Assembly (NCBI RefSeq): GCF_039831995.1
Contig: NZ_JBDOIO010000003.1
Span: 2,046,001-2,110,000 of the forward strand
Direction of reading: 5' to 3'
Source: Paenibacillus pabuli
GTDB taxonomy: Bacteria > Bacillota > Bacilli > Paenibacillales > Paenibacillaceae
DNA: 64,000 nt
Position 1 is the first letter of the stretch. Every line of letters begins with the position of its first letter. A program made the translations under genes and the position numbers. The notes beneath the pieces are model-generated. The model made no database searches. It was not told the DNA's origin and saw only the letters and a list, made by a program, of their open reading frames with translations. This document shows, one piece after another, positions 42,761-51,876 of this stretch.

Positions 42761-43231
42761 TTATTCGATATTATCCGCTGTTATGCCATCCTTCAACGTA
42801 CTTTCCCACCATATCGATGTATCTCCTCTGACAAGCTGTGGAATTAACTTACGGAATGGATAGGGCTGCAAATGATGCCCGGCAAGCTCATACACGGACG
42901 CCCAATAGAATTCAATATGAGCCTCAAGGGATACAGGAGGTCGTAACATATCCAGTTCAGGGACTTTCACTCTGAAAACTTGGTTCATTTCGCAGTGTAA
43001 CTCCGTATTTTTCTCCCACCGATGCTCTACTGATCCTAAATATCCATCGATGTAACATGACAAACCCAGCTCCTCTTCAATCTCTCTTTTTAGTGCATCA
43101 GGTGCACTTTCACCAAATTCAATGTGACCTCCTGGCAGGAACGTATTTTGATGACCAATGGCATGGGCGAGCAGAACCTGATCCTGGATGATAATAATTC
43201 CCCTTGCCAAGTGATGAAAATTCGAAGTCAT
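42761..43231 (-). CDS. Nudix hydrolase
   Basis: A 156-residue Nudix hydrolase. The Nudix box GGHIEFGESAPDALKREIEEELG has all metal-binding Glu residues (G-x5-E-x7-REUxEExGU). It hydrolyses a nucleoside diphosphate linked to another group; the substrate is unknown. The protein begins MTSNFHHLARGIIIIQDQVL. AAGGAG eight bases before the ATG at 43231 fixes the start. It lies 12 bases downstream of the AraC-GyrI gene, so cotranscription is likely. Confidence 0.9.
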   Translation of the reverse strand: MTSNFHHLARGIIIIQDQVLLAHAIGHQNTFLPGGHIEFGESAPDALKREIEEELGLSCYIDGYLGSVEHRWEKNTELHCEMNQVFRVKVPELDMLRPPVSLEAHIEFYWASVYELAGHHLQPYPFRKLIPQLVRGDTSIWWESTLKDGITADNIE

Positions 43232-43243
43232 TGTTCTCACTCC

Positions 43244-44089
43244 TTATTTAATCGGTATCCAGATTTGTGGCGCATGATGAGGACCTGGATATACTTCTAA
43301 TTCGGGTATCCCCGCATGCTCATAAGGATTAGATGGAAACCATTCAGAAACAATCTGTTTCCATAGGCTCTGTATGCTTTCAGGCATCGGGCCCTGAACT
43401 TCGAAAACACTCCATTTGGAAGCAGGAATGGTGATGGATGACAGTCCTTCAGGAGTTTTACCGTCAAACGCCGTGCCAATCCAGTATTCCATTTGCTTCT
43501 CCTCCATCTCGGTCTGATCTACACAGACTCCAAGCAATCCTCGTATAGCCCCATTATTCAGTTCCAATAAACGGTCTTCTGTCCCGCTCGAATACGCTTC
43601 TTGCCACATTTTCGGGATTTCCCGTAAATTCTCCCCATCTACATAAGAGAAAGCTTGCTTGATCCCAACTAACGTAAATGCAGCCTGTTCAACAATTTTA
43701 TAATTCATCGGTTCCGCTCCTTTTAAACTTACTTGAATAACCAAGCGATTATACGATTTGACAGAGGTGCTGCTTTTTCGTGCTTCACTTGGTGCAATTC
43801 CATGCTGTCTGCGAAAAGCTTTGGAGAAAGATTCAGGGGTGTCATATCCGTACTTGTGTGCCAGATCAATAATTTTGTGATCACTCTGTAACAGTTCATG
43901 TGCTGCCAGTGTTAATCGTCTCCGCCGTATATATTCGAATACGGTAACATCTGTTAATAGCGTAAACGTACGTTGAAAATGAAAAGGCGAGCTATGTGCT
44001 TGTGCTGAGATCTGCTCTATTGTTACATTTTCGAGTAGATGCTCTTCTATATACTGAATAGCCTTCTGTAACGATTCAATCCAGTTCAT
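43244..44089 (-). CDS. AraC regulator with GyrI-like effector domain
   Basis: A 281-residue regulator. The AraC DNA-binding domain is N-terminal (IEQISAQAHSSPFHFQRTFTLL and KIIDLAHKYGYDTPESFSKAFRR; about 20-105). A GyrI-like (AraC_E_bind) domain follows (about 125-280) with MNYKIVEQAAFTLVGIKQAF and the terminal GPHHAPQIWIPI. The order matches Bacillus YdeE and Rob-type regulators that sense hydrophobic compounds. AAGGAG precedes the ATG at 44089. Confidence 0.88.
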   Translation of the reverse strand: MNWIESLQKAIQYIEEHLLENVTIEQISAQAHSSPFHFQRTFTLLTDVTVFEYIRRRRLTLAAHELLQSDHKIIDLAHKYGYDTPESFSKAFRRQHGIAPSEARKSSTSVKSYNRLVIQVSLKGAEPMNYKIVEQAAFTLVGIKQAFSYVDGENLREIPKMWQEAYSSGTEDRLLELNNGAIRGLLGVCVDQTEMEEKQMEYWIGTAFDGKTPEGLSSITIPASKWSVFEVQGPMPESIQSLWKQIVSEWFPSNPYEHAGIPELEVYPGPHHAPQIWIPIK

Positions 44090-44328
44090 ACGGTTGACCA
44101 CTCCTTGATTTCTATAATAGAGGAATACTTGTTTCGCGGCCTGTCATTATTTGCTTTGATCTGTCAGGTCGGGATCTTTTATGGTAACTGTTAATCTGTT
44201 CAACTCGTGACGAATCTTCCATAATGGAGTATCTTAGCAAGCTCTTCATTGCGACAGGATAAAAAAAGTGAATCATTTTCGACACTCACTTGTCTATAAT
44301 ATATCCCAACCAGAAAGGAGTAGCGGAA

Positions 44329-44874
44329 GTGACCGAGCACGAACTCTTCTATTCTTACAATAAAGATGTATATCGTACCTGCTTGTATATGCTCAAAAAC
44401 ATCCAGGATGCCGAGGATGTTTGCCATGATGTGTTTGTAACTGTGTTTCGGCAGGACTGGAGAAATGTTACACATCTAAAGGCCTGGATTATGCGGATCG
44501 CCATGAACCACTGCCTCAACATTATTCGTAAAAACAAAGTCAAACATGATAAGCAAGATCAACTACAGAACTTACACGAACACGAGGCTCTTGCCAAAGG
44601 TTCGGTCGATGGAATGGTTATGGCTAAGTTATCCCTCGCCGAATTGGAACAGCAATTACGACAATTGCCTGACAAGCTGCGCAGTGTTGTAACCCTGAGG
44701 TACATTGGTGATCTTTCTGTTGCTGAGATCTCGGAGATCCTCCATATACGTCAGGGTACCGTTCGATCCAGATTGCACAAGGCTCTTAAACTGATGCGGA
44801 AGAAACTGGAGTACTACGAGAAGGTTAACATGAGAGGAGAGAATCATTTTGAATACAGTAGAATCCAAAGTTAA
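44329..44874 (+). CDS. ECF-type RNA polymerase sigma factor
   Basis: A 181-residue sigma-70 family ECF factor. Region 2 (about 10-75) has YLMLKNIQDAEDVCHDVFV-like sequence (D-A-E-D core) and LKAWIMRIAMNHCLNIIRKNK. Region 4 (about 110-165) has LRQLPDKLRSVVTLRYIGDLSVAEISEILHIRQGTVRSRLHKALK. A GTG at 44329 with AAAGGAG eight bases upstream is the likely start. It overlaps the following DUF4179 gene by 26 bases, whose product is the expected membrane partner. Confidence 0.92.
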   Translation: MTEHELFYSYNKDVYRTCLYMLKNIQDAEDVCHDVFVTVFRQDWRNVTHLKAWIMRIAMNHCLNIIRKNKVKHDKQDQLQNLHEHEALAKGSVDGMVMAKLSLAELEQQLRQLPDKLRSVVTLRYIGDLSVAEISEILHIRQGTVRSRLHKALKLMRKKLEYYEKVNMRGENHFEYSRIQS

Positions 44875-46498
44875 GAATCACATGAAAAATTCAGAGCACA
44901 TCGAATATCCTGATTTTGATATGATGTTTAACAGTATACAAATGGACGAGCTGCGGATCGCCGATGAGATCAAGCATAGATCACAGCGGGGGAAAACGAA
45001 AGTCGCCATGGTCCTGGGTGTATCTGTAGCCGTAATGGCAACTCCGGTATATGCGGCCTTTCAATATGACTGGAGCGATGTTCTATCCCATAAGTCTGGA
45101 ATTGAGTCGGCTCTCCAAGCGGGATATGGTCAGTCTATTGAACAAAGCGTCACGGCTCACGGAGTGACATTAACGGTGCATAACGCTTTTGTGGATGGTA
45201 ACCGAACAGTCCTTCTCTATACGATTAAACCCGGCATGGAGACGAATGGAGCAGAAATCAGATATGATCAAATGGTCTTGAAAGACAGTGATGGCACACC
45301 TATTGAAGGGCACTATTATCAACAATGGAACGAAGAGCAAGGTGTTTACCAGGGGTACTTCGAAACGGACTGGGTGATACCAGAGAATCAGGCTGACCTT
45401 CAATTCTCCATTACAGGTGTACGTTATCTCCAAGATATGCAGGAAGACATTACACTCAATCCCCAAGATACTAATACTCAGAAATTCAATATACAGAAGG
45501 ACGGGATCGAAGCGGTAGAAGTACAATCCTTCCAGCACACGGAAGATCAAATCATGATTCGTTCCAACGTGACTTTCACGGATAAGGATTTGAAGGAACA
45601 GACTTGGGCCAGAATCACGGCTTATGATCCAAACGGGAACATGATTAAAGAAACGGAAAGCCCAGTCTACGGTACAGAAGGTGCAACCGGAGCATACTCC
45701 AGCACACAAATATTTAACGAGCAGCAGTTCAAAGAGAAAGCAGATCATTTTACCCTCACGTATACACATGAGAAAGAGCGAACAGATGGAACCTGGAACC
45801 TAGATCTTTCCTTGTCTCAAAAGCTGATGGAAACGGGTACGGTTAAGAAAGAAATGGATATTCCATTGGATTCGACGGGTGGAGAGGCTAGAATTAGTGG
45901 GCTAGTGATGACACCAACCCAGATTCGAGTAACGATTGATCACCAAGAACACTACTACAGACTGCCATACCGGACCTATCAGTTGGAAGTGGGCGGCAGA
46001 ATGTTGGAAGGCTACGTTTCCCTTGAAGGCACGTTAGATCCTAATCAAACGGAACTTCGATTTGAGCAGTCCGATTCCTCGCTCATGGATGTAAGTTCTG
46101 TGGCCAACAAACCCATGACCTTGATCGCGAAGGATCGAGTAGATGAGCATGCTGGAAGCCAGGCTTCTATTCTTCTAACGGATATCTCTACTCAGCCACA
46201 AACAATAGCGAGTGATTACGAAGGATTCCGTTTGAGTTGGACGTATTATCTCAAGGATGGTAACCTGTATGTTGAGTCGTTCAGCCCGGACACTACATTT
46301 GGCGGAATTAATCAATCCTATTTCCTTGATCAGGGTGAAAAGCATTACTTAACGCCTTTATACTTCAATGACTCAGATAATAAACATACGGAAGTGTACA
46401 AAGATTTTAAGGGTGAAAATATAGGTCTGTATGTATGGAACTATACAACCAAAAAGCCGGATGAAGAATTGCGAATTCCACTCAATAACACCAAATAG
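44849..46498 (+). CDS. DUF4179-domain anti-sigma-like membrane protein
   Basis: A 549-residue single-pass protein. A short cytoplasmic N-terminus (about 1-50) precedes one membrane helix (VAMVLGVSVAVMATPVYAAF, about 51-71). A large beta-rich exported part follows: the DUF4179 domain (about 75-200) and a DUF5643-like domain (about 210-330). The start is TTG at 44849 with GAGGAGA eight bases upstream, inside the end of the sigma gene. Proteins of this plan beside an ECF sigma factor usually act as its anti-sigma factor; here this is inferred from context. Confidence 0.85.
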   Translation: MNTVESKVKNHMKNSEHIEYPDFDMMFNSIQMDELRIADEIKHRSQRGKTKVAMVLGVSVAVMATPVYAAFQYDWSDVLSHKSGIESALQAGYGQSIEQSVTAHGVTLTVHNAFVDGNRTVLLYTIKPGMETNGAEIRYDQMVLKDSDGTPIEGHYYQQWNEEQGVYQGYFETDWVIPENQADLQFSITGVRYLQDMQEDITLNPQDTNTQKFNIQKDGIEAVEVQSFQHTEDQIMIRSNVTFTDKDLKEQTWARITAYDPNGNMIKETESPVYGTEGATGAYSSTQIFNEQQFKEKADHFTLTYTHEKERTDGTWNLDLSLSQKLMETGTVKKEMDIPLDSTGGEARISGLVMTPTQIRVTIDHQEHYYRLPYRTYQLEVGGRMLEGYVSLEGTLDPNQTELRFEQSDSSLMDVSSVANKPMTLIAKDRVDEHAGSQASILLTDISTQPQTIASDYEGFRLSWTYYLKDGNLYVESFSPDTTFGGINQSYFLDQGEKHYLTPLYFNDSDNKHTEVYKDFKGENIGLYVWNYTTKKPDEELRIPLNNTK

Positions 46499-46535
46499 TA
46501 ACCAAGCCTTATCCAGATGAAATAACTATTGCGCC

Positions 46536-46565
46536 AAAAAATGCCCTTGTACAAGGGCATTTTTC
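46536..46565. terminator. bidirectional terminator
   Basis: Perfect stem AAAAAATGCCCTTG/CAAGGGCATTTTT, 37 bases after the DUF4179 gene. Confidence 0.92.
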
Positions 46566-46676
46566 TTATTCTTATACTAAGCTTAGTTATCGATTCCAGA
46601 CCTGAGATGGCTACGGCTGATACGTCGCTCAACAGCCTCTGTCCTTTTCTGTTAAGCTGATACATCCATAACCATA

Positions 46677-48035
46677 TTATTTTACTTTTACAGTCCCCGC
46701 TGGAATGATACTTTGTGGATTATTGAACACATTTTTTGGATCATATTTAGCTTTTACTCTCCGTAATCTGGCGTAGTTAGCTCCATAGTAAACCGACCCT
46801 GAGTTCTTAATTCCCTGATCCGGCACGTTAATATAGGACCCTACGATGAATGGCTGCAATTTTGTCCGAGTCGTGCGAACGATAGCGATGTTTTTGGCGG
46901 CTTCCGATGGCTTGATCCATGAACTGTTCCATTCTACATAGAACTTTGCTTTGCGCCAGTAAAATGCCGTTGACTTAGGAGATTTGCGGCTTACTGCTCC
47001 GCCCCAATTGAGGAAGAAGAAACCTGCATCTTCCCCTTCCACGTTCTCCAAAAATTCTCGCATGGACTTGATTGCTTTGTCCGGAAACGGACGTTTACCA
47101 AATCCCGAAGAAAATTGGTTACTGTATCTTTGGGTGAGCACCGGATCAGGAGGTAATAAGAACTTCACGGCTTCGGTGTAAGGCAACAGCCGGATGATAG
47201 AAGCAGTTGGTGTCCCAACACTTGTGATGGGCTTTAACAGGTGAAGCGCTTCTGTTTTAGAACCCAGGAATAGCCCCTCCATGCTGACATTGCCGCCCTT
47301 TTTGGGTCCGATGGTTAATTCACTGCCTAATTTGGTATTGACAGAAGGAGCCCATTTTTGCCATGTTTTTAATACCTTTTCGAATTGATTCCACGGCCAT
47401 GTGATACGAAATACGGTAGCCTTGGCTGGGGCACGATGTACTTTAAATTTATATTTAGTGTATACACCGAAGTTACCGCCCCCACCCCCGCGTGAAGCCC
47501 AGAACAGGTCTGGATTGCAGTTTTTGCTCGCACGAATCACTTTCCCTTTCGCATCAACCATTTCGACTTCAAGCAGATTGTCACTGATGAGACCAATGGA
47601 TCGCTGAAGAGGTCCAATTCCTCCACCCAAGGTAATGCCGCCGATTCCCACCGTAGGACTGTCACCAAAAGGAGCGATGAAGCCTTGTCGTGCCAGCATG
47701 TTGGCGATTCTTCCCACACGGTTACCGGTCCCTACAACAACCGTACCGTTCTTTTTGTCCAGCTTGACTGTATTCAAATCACTCACATCGATGACGATTC
47801 CACCGTTTACCTGTGAAAGATTCACCTCCAGAGAGTGTCTTCCACTCCTTGGCCGAATGGGTACCTTGTTTTCCCGAGCCCACTTGATGGCATTCGAGAC
47901 GTCTTTCGTTTTCTGGGCAAACACAAACACTTTAGGAGATCTGTCAGTATGAGGATCCCAGTTCTTCCGGGCGGCGTCATACCCCGGTTCTCCTTTGAAA
48001 ATAACTCGCCCTGTTAGCTGTGTTTTTGATTTCAA
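46677..48035 (-). CDS. FAD-linked BBE-type oxidase
   Basis: A 452-residue berberine-bridge-enzyme-like flavoprotein with an FAD_binding_4 domain (about 30-175) and a BBE C-terminus (about 405-445). The covalent-FAD His is in RPRSGRHSLEV. The second attachment site, where bicovalent members have Cys, is GDSPTVGIGG here, so only single attachment is expected. LQRSIGLISDNL is typical. TTG at 48035 follows AGGGAG by nine bases. The TTG start and the lack of a signal peptide suggest a cytoplasmic oxidase of carbohydrates or small molecules. Confidence 0.85.
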   Translation of the reverse strand: MKSKTQLTGRVIFKGEPGYDAARKNWDPHTDRSPKVFVFAQKTKDVSNAIKWARENKVPIRPRSGRHSLEVNLSQVNGGIVIDVSDLNTVKLDKKNGTVVVGTGNRVGRIANMLARQGFIAPFGDSPTVGIGGITLGGGIGPLQRSIGLISDNLLEVEMVDAKGKVIRASKNCNPDLFWASRGGGGGNFGVYTKYKFKVHRAPAKATVFRITWPWNQFEKVLKTWQKWAPSVNTKLGSELTIGPKKGGNVSMEGLFLGSKTEALHLLKPITSVGTPTASIIRLLPYTEAVKFLLPPDPVLTQRYSNQFSSGFGKRPFPDKAIKSMREFLENVEGEDAGFFFLNWGGAVSRKSPKSTAFYWRKAKFYVEWNSSWIKPSEAAKNIAIVRTTRTKLQPFIVGSYINVPDQGIKNSGSVYYGANYARLRRVKAKYDPKNVFNNPQSIIPAGTVKVK

Positions 48036-48218
48036 ATGTTCCCACTCCCTACTTGAGCAAATGTTCTTCCGTCATACGATATTAGGCACCTTATACTGTA
48101 TGAAGTACATTCGCGGAGGGAATGGGCTGGAGCCTGAATTTTGAGTTTCGTGCTTCTGATTGAATTGGTGTCATATCAACGAGGTATATGTGAAAATATC
48201 GCTTCGCTTCATTTATAC

Positions 48219-48269
48219 AAAAAGGGAATTTTCCTTCAAACTAAATACCTTGAAAGAAAATTCCCTTTT
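48219..48269. terminator. bidirectional terminator
   Basis: Stem AAAAGGGAATTTTCCTTCAA with near-complete complement and T-run on both sides, 62 bases after the MarR stop. Confidence 0.9.
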
Positions 48270-48331
48270 GTTAGGGCACAATCCATTACAAGCTGACCCG
48301 AACGATGGAATCACATCGATAACTCTAGAAT

Positions 48332-48853
48332 TTAATCGCTGCCCGGATCAATTTTAATGAGTTTGCGTGGTTCCTGTTCCTTTTCACCATACCAAACCAG
48401 CACATCAGCGAACAGATCCATAATGCGAATAAAACTCTCCTTGTCGGCTGTAGAAATTTGGTCAGCATGCCTAAAGATATCGTCAAAGCAAAGCTCACGG
48501 ACAAATTCAGTATACTTTGCATATACCTCGCGCCCTTTCGCCGAAGGTTTGACGTAGATGTCTTTGCGGTTGCCGCTTAAATGATATTTTTCGAGCAAGC
48601 CTTTTTCCGTCAGATTCTTCACGTTCTTGGAAAATGTGCTGCGGCTAACGCCCAAACGTGCGGCCATTTCCGACATCTTCTCTTCCTTATCCTCTGCTTC
48701 CAGAATATATTCCAGGGTCTGGATCTGCGAGGCGGAGAACATAACGTCCGTACCATAGCTTCGCTGCAGCTTGTACGTATTCGAATATGCATTGCCGTAC
48801 TTGATAATTTTCTCAATCAGTGTCCGATGGTCGCCCATCCAATCTAATTTCAT
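48332..48853 (-). CDS. MarR-family transcriptional regulator
   Basis: A 173-residue MarR regulator with winged helix MSEMAARLGVSRSTFSKNVKNLTEKGLLEKYHLSGNRKDIYVKPSAKG. RBS GAAAGGGA precedes the ATG. It lies 48 bases after an alpha/beta hydrolase gene transcribed the same way, forming a probable operon with it. A 21-bp palindrome (49821-49841) upstream of the hydrolase gene is the likely operator. Confidence 0.88.
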   Translation of the reverse strand: MKLDWMGDHRTLIEKIIKYGNAYSNTYKLQRSYGTDVMFSASQIQTLEYILEAEDKEEKMSEMAARLGVSRSTFSKNVKNLTEKGLLEKYHLSGNRKDIYVKPSAKGREVYAKYTEFVRELCFDDIFRHADQISTADKESFIRIMDLFADVLVWYGEKEQEPRKLIKIDPGSD

Positions 48854-48901
48854 GAGTAATCCCTTTCATTTTCAGATTCTCTTTCTTTTACTCTACTGAA
48901 A

Positions 48902-49717
48902 TCAGATTTGTTTTTCAATCCATGTAATTGCTTCTTCTATGACCTCATGTCTAGTCGGTTCATTAAATATTTCATGCATGAGATGTGCATAGATCTTCAA
49001 CGTTTTGTCAGTCGAGGCAATGTCACCGTAAAAGTCACGTGAATCCTGCTCGCTCACCAGCCCATCGTTTGCTCCATGCAGAACCAGCACCGGGTCTACA
49101 AACTGCTTGGCATGTTCTTTTAACCACGCCACGCCATTCCCCAGGCTATTAAACAGATCCACAGAAATTTGTTTTTCTACCAGCGGGTCAATTGCGTAAG
49201 CGGATACAACCTCAGGGTCGCTGCATACGCCGCTGCCAAGCTCATTCGGGAAATACGTCCCTGTAGGAAGATCAAGCGGCAGTTCACCAGCAACCTTCGT
49301 ATTGTAACGGGTAAGTGCTCCTGATAAAACAATGCCTTTGACCTTGCCTGGATATTTCGTGCCAAATGATGCGGTTGCAAAGCCACCCATGCTATGTCCG
49401 ATTACAAATACTGGGAGGTCACTGCTTTCTTGCAATGCCCTGTCAACTACGACATTCACATCCTCGATGATTTGGTGAAAATCACTATAGAACGTACGCT
49501 TTCCTTCCGATCTCGCATGACCACGATGGTCGAATCGATATACGTTAAAACGTCGTTTGTTTAATTGCTCCGTCAATTCATCATAGCGCCCGGCATGCTC
49601 ACAAAGTCCATGAACAATGACCACGGCTGCCTTCGCATCATCAGCCATATCCTTGCTGAAATAAAGCTGTGTTCCGTCAAATGATTCAATCGTTGTCTCA
49701 CTGCGGTTCATACTCAT
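48902..49717 (-). CDS. alpha/beta hydrolase, monoacylglycerol-lipase-like
   Basis: A 271-residue serine hydrolase of the Hydrolase_4 group. The oxyanion region is VVIVHGLCEHAGRYDEL; the nucleophile elbow is VIGHSMGGFAT; the acid is in VLVLHGANDGLVSEQDS; the His is HLMHEIFNEPTR. This is the full catalytic triad in family order, resembling lysophospholipase/monoacylglycerol lipases. The start is at 49717 or 49711, both after AAGGGA; upstream codons to 49777 lack a site. It is likely repressed by the downstream MarR protein. Confidence 0.88.
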   Translation of the reverse strand: MSMNRSETTIESFDGTQLYFSKDMADDAKAAVVIVHGLCEHAGRYDELTEQLNKRRFNVYRFDHRGHARSEGKRTFYSDFHQIIEDVNVVVDRALQESSDLPVFVIGHSMGGFATASFGTKYPGKVKGIVLSGALTRYNTKVAGELPLDLPTGTYFPNELGSGVCSDPEVVSAYAIDPLVEKQISVDLFNSLGNGVAWLKEHAKQFVDPVLVLHGANDGLVSEQDSRDFYGDIASTDKTLKIYAHLMHEIFNEPTRHEVIEEAITWIEKQI

Positions 49718-49820
49718 CCCATCCCTTTCATGTTGCTCAAGCATCCAAAAGATCACATCCTTGAGCCTTGAGCACATTTAGTCAGTATTGCCACGATTTT
49801 TAGTGTTCAGTAAAGAGTAT

Positions 49821-49841
49821 ATTGTTTCTTAGAGAAACAAT
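49821..49841. promoter_or_regulatory. MarR-type operator upstream of alpha/beta hydrolase
   Basis: A perfect 21-bp dyad, ATTGTTTCT-TAG-AGAAACAAT, about 105 bases before the hydrolase start. It shares TTGTTTC/GAAACAA half-sites with the operators near 17.3 and 17.9 kb, but with five bases between instead of four. Confidence 0.65.
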
Positions 49842-49914
49842 ATACCATCTGTCTTATGCTATTGTCTATAACAAATTAAATCGTTTACATAAAATCGAAG
49901 GGGGAATCACCGCA

Positions 49915-50043
49915 GTGAGCCACCTTATACCCTGTCGCACCGAACCATTATGGGAAGAGCGTCCAGTGCTCCAGCCTAAAATGCAGTCAACGGATAAAAC
50001 AAATATTCGTTGGCTCCATTTCGGCACCAGACACCGAGAATAG
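49915..50043 (+). CDS. possible small protein, 42 aa
   Basis: A short frame beginning GTG at 49915, with GAAGGGGG nine bases upstream. The product is VSHLIPCRTEPLWEERPVLQ, then PKMQSTDKTNIRWLHFGTRHRE. It is closely followed by a terminator and could be a real small gene. No family is recognised, and codon evidence alone cannot decide. Confidence 0.4.
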   Translation: MSHLIPCRTEPLWEERPVLQPKMQSTDKTNIRWLHFGTRHRE

Positions 50044-50060
50044 AGACCCATAAAAAGCAA

Positions 50061-50087
50061 AAAACCTCTTGGTATCCAAGAGGTTTT
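50061..50087 (-). terminator. terminator after tRNA-Ala, bidirectional
   Basis: Perfect 12-bp stem AAAACCTCTTGG/CCAAGAGGTTTT with a TAT loop, six bases past the tRNA; on the minus strand it is followed by a T-run. Confidence 0.9.
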
Positions 50088-50093
50088 CGAGTA

Positions 50094-50166
50094 TGGAGCC
50101 TAGGGGGATCGAACCCCTGACCTCATCGCTGCCAGCGATGCGCTCTCCCAGCTGAGCTAAGGCCCC
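50094..50166 (-). tRNA. tRNA-Ala(GGC)
   Basis: A 73-base tRNA: acceptor GGGGCCT/AGGCTCC with discriminator A; D-arm TTAGCTCAGCTGGGAGAGC. The anticodon stem CATCG/CGATG encloses CTGGCAG (anticodon GGC). The T-loop is GGTTCGATCCC. CCA is not encoded. Confidence 0.96.
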
Positions 50167-50351
50167 ACATTATATATATGTACTTGTCCGCTTCTGTTCA
50201 GTTTCACAGGCGACTCCTATATCATATAAAATGCAGCTTAAGCTGTCAATATCTTTTTCAGAACGCAAAGTGTTTGGAGAAGAACAACCTCTGTACAGAC
50301 AAGACACTCATAATACAAGCTCAGACTGCTCTTCTCCCATAATCCACTTCT

Positions 50352-50819
50352 TTAATCGTCGAGGTCTTCTTTGGACAACAACGATTTCAATTCTTTCATG
50401 AACATATTGATGTCTTTGAATTGGCGATACACGGAAGCGAAGCGCACATAGGCCACTTCATCAACCGGAAACAACTGCTCCATCAACAGCTCACCAATCT
50501 GGCGGCTTTCCACTTCAGCTTCAGCTGTGTTACGCAGTGACTTCTCCACTTCGGAAACCATCATCTCCAGCGTCTCTACTGAGACTGGACGTTTCTCACA
50601 GGCCCGTATAAGACCACGGAGGATCTTGTCGCGACTAAACTCTTCACGACTGCCATCTTTCTTGATGACGATCAGCGGTGTCTCTTCGACCATCTCAAAC
50701 GTTGTAAAACGGCGACTGCACTGCTCGCACTCACGACGGCGGCGGATGGATTTCGATTCATTAGCAGGCCTAGAATCCAGCACTTTTGTGCCTAGATAGG
50801 CGCAATAAGGACATTTCAA
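50352..50819 (-). CDS. nrdR: transcriptional repressor NrdR
   Basis: A 155-residue NrdR, the ATP/dATP-sensing repressor of ribonucleotide reductase genes. The N-terminal zinc ribbon has four Cys (CPYC, then CEQC) around [19 protein letters not shown]. The ATP-cone (about 50-140) starts [21 protein letters not shown]. The length is standard. The start is TTG at 50819 (Lys-Cys-Pro-Tyr-Cys follows at once, as in all NrdR proteins). Location near coaE, ytaF, mutM and polA follows the Bacillales order. Confidence 0.95.
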   Translation of the reverse strand: MKCPYCAYLGTKVLDSRPANESKSIRRRRECEQCSRRFTTFEMVEETPLIVIKKDGSREEFSRDKILRGLIRACEKRPVSVETLEMMVSEVEKSLRNTAEAEVESRQIGELLMEQLFPVDEVAYVRFASVYRQFKDINMFMKELKSLLSKEDLDD

Positions 50820-50932
50820 TTCAGATCACTTCCCATGTTTTTCTTTTGCCATAAATTCCCTGTTATTTCTAGTTATGAAAATTGTATTGAAGACACATAA
50901 TACTTTTACCAACCGCGAGGAGGTGAACAGCA

Positions 50933-51157
50933 ATGGCCCAAAACAGCAACGGTAACTCCAACAACTTGGTAGTAACTCGCGCTTCCGCAGCACTGGAGCA
51001 ATTGAAATATGAAGTTGCTCAAGAACTCGGAATCAGCATCCCACAAGACGGATACCAAGGTAACATGACTTCTTACGAGAACGGTTCGATCGGTGGATAC
51101 ATCACGAAACGTCTGGTAACAATTGCAGAACAGCAATTGGCAGGTCAATACCAATAA
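50933..51157 (+). CDS. alpha/beta-type small acid-soluble spore protein
   Basis: A 74-residue SASP that coats and protects spore DNA. The germination-protease region is LEQLKYEVAQELGI, and the second conserved block is GNMTSYENGSIGGYITKRLV. The protein is rich in Asn, Gln and Gly as usual. AGGAGGTG precedes the ATG. It is a single gene divergent from nrdR, expected to be expressed late in the forespore under sigma G; the -10-like CATAATA at 50896-50902 fits, but the -35 is unclear. Confidence 0.95.
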   Translation: MAQNSNGNSNNLVVTRASAALEQLKYEVAQELGISIPQDGYQGNMTSYENGSIGGYITKRLVTIAEQQLAGQYQ

Positions 51158-51192
51158 TATCTGCATCGTAATACGTTACACAGAGGAGCATG

Positions 51193-51219
51193 GAGCGGCC
51201 GGTGAAAACCGGCCTGCTC
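51193..51219 (+). terminator. terminator-like hairpin after SASP gene
   Basis: Stem GAGC-GGCCGG / CCGGCC-GCTC-type (one bulge) with a TGAAAA loop. T-run is weak. Confidence 0.6.
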
Positions 51220-51312
51220 TGTGCTTCTACTATTAAATAAGACAAACCATATCAAAATTCATTCAAACCGATTTTACTTTAGACGACCGCATACAATCCG
51301 AGCGATCAGCCA

Positions 51313-51876
51313 TTAGAACGTATTATAGATCTTTACATACTGATTATAATAATAAATGACTCGTTGTACATAGTGCCGGGTTTCTCCAAAAGGAATATCT
51401 TTGACCGTCTCGAAGGAGCCGTCCCACACACCATCTCTTAGCCATCCACTTACTTTGCCTGGTCCGGCATTATATGCAGCGATCATGGCCGTTTCATTGC
51501 CATCAAACTGTTCTGAGAGGTTGCGGAGGTACCATGTCCCAAGCTGAATATTCCTCTCGGGTTCATGCTTCAGTTCCTCTAATGAGGTCCCCGGAATTTT
51601 AGCCTGCTCCATGATCCAGTTGGCCGTATCCGGCATCAGCTGCATCAGCCCGATGGCACCTCTTCTGGATTCTTTGCTTGTCTTGAAGTTAGTTTCCACC
51701 TTGATGATGGAAGCGATCAGAAAAGGGTCTACTTCATAGCTCTGAGACTGCGCACGAATCTCTTCCTTGTAATGAATCGGATAAAACCACGCCATCCAGT
51801 TTGTATTCAGGAACAGCACCAATACAAATGAAACAAACATCAACAGCAGTACCCGTTTCTTGCGCAATAGCTTCAT
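51313..51876 (-). CDS. lytic transglycosylase (SLT domain)
   Basis: A 187-residue murein hydrolase of the Slt/MltE-like family. One N-terminal membrane anchor (about 8-26) is followed by the SLT domain (about 40-180). The catalytic Glu is in IIKVETNFKT, with the family motifs GAIGLMQLMPDTA and AAYNAGPG. It cleaves peptidoglycan glycan strands, forming anhydro-muramyl ends. It overlaps coaE by four bases (ATGA), so it is translated in coupling with it. Confidence 0.93.
   Translation of the reverse strand: MKLLRKKRVLLLMFVSFVLVLFLNTNWMAWFYPIHYKEEIRAQSQSYEVDPFLIASIIKVETNFKTSKESRRGAIGLMQLMPDTANWIMEQAKIPGTSLEELKHEPERNIQLGTWYLRNLSEQFDGNETAMIAAYNAGPGKVSGWLRDGVWDGSFETVKDIPFGETRHYVQRVIYYYNQYVKIYNTF

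Noticed and set aside
46441..46665. Minus-strand 74-residue frame after the DUF4179 gene
   Set aside because: It runs through a perfect terminator hairpin and into the end of the opposite gene; no family resemblance.
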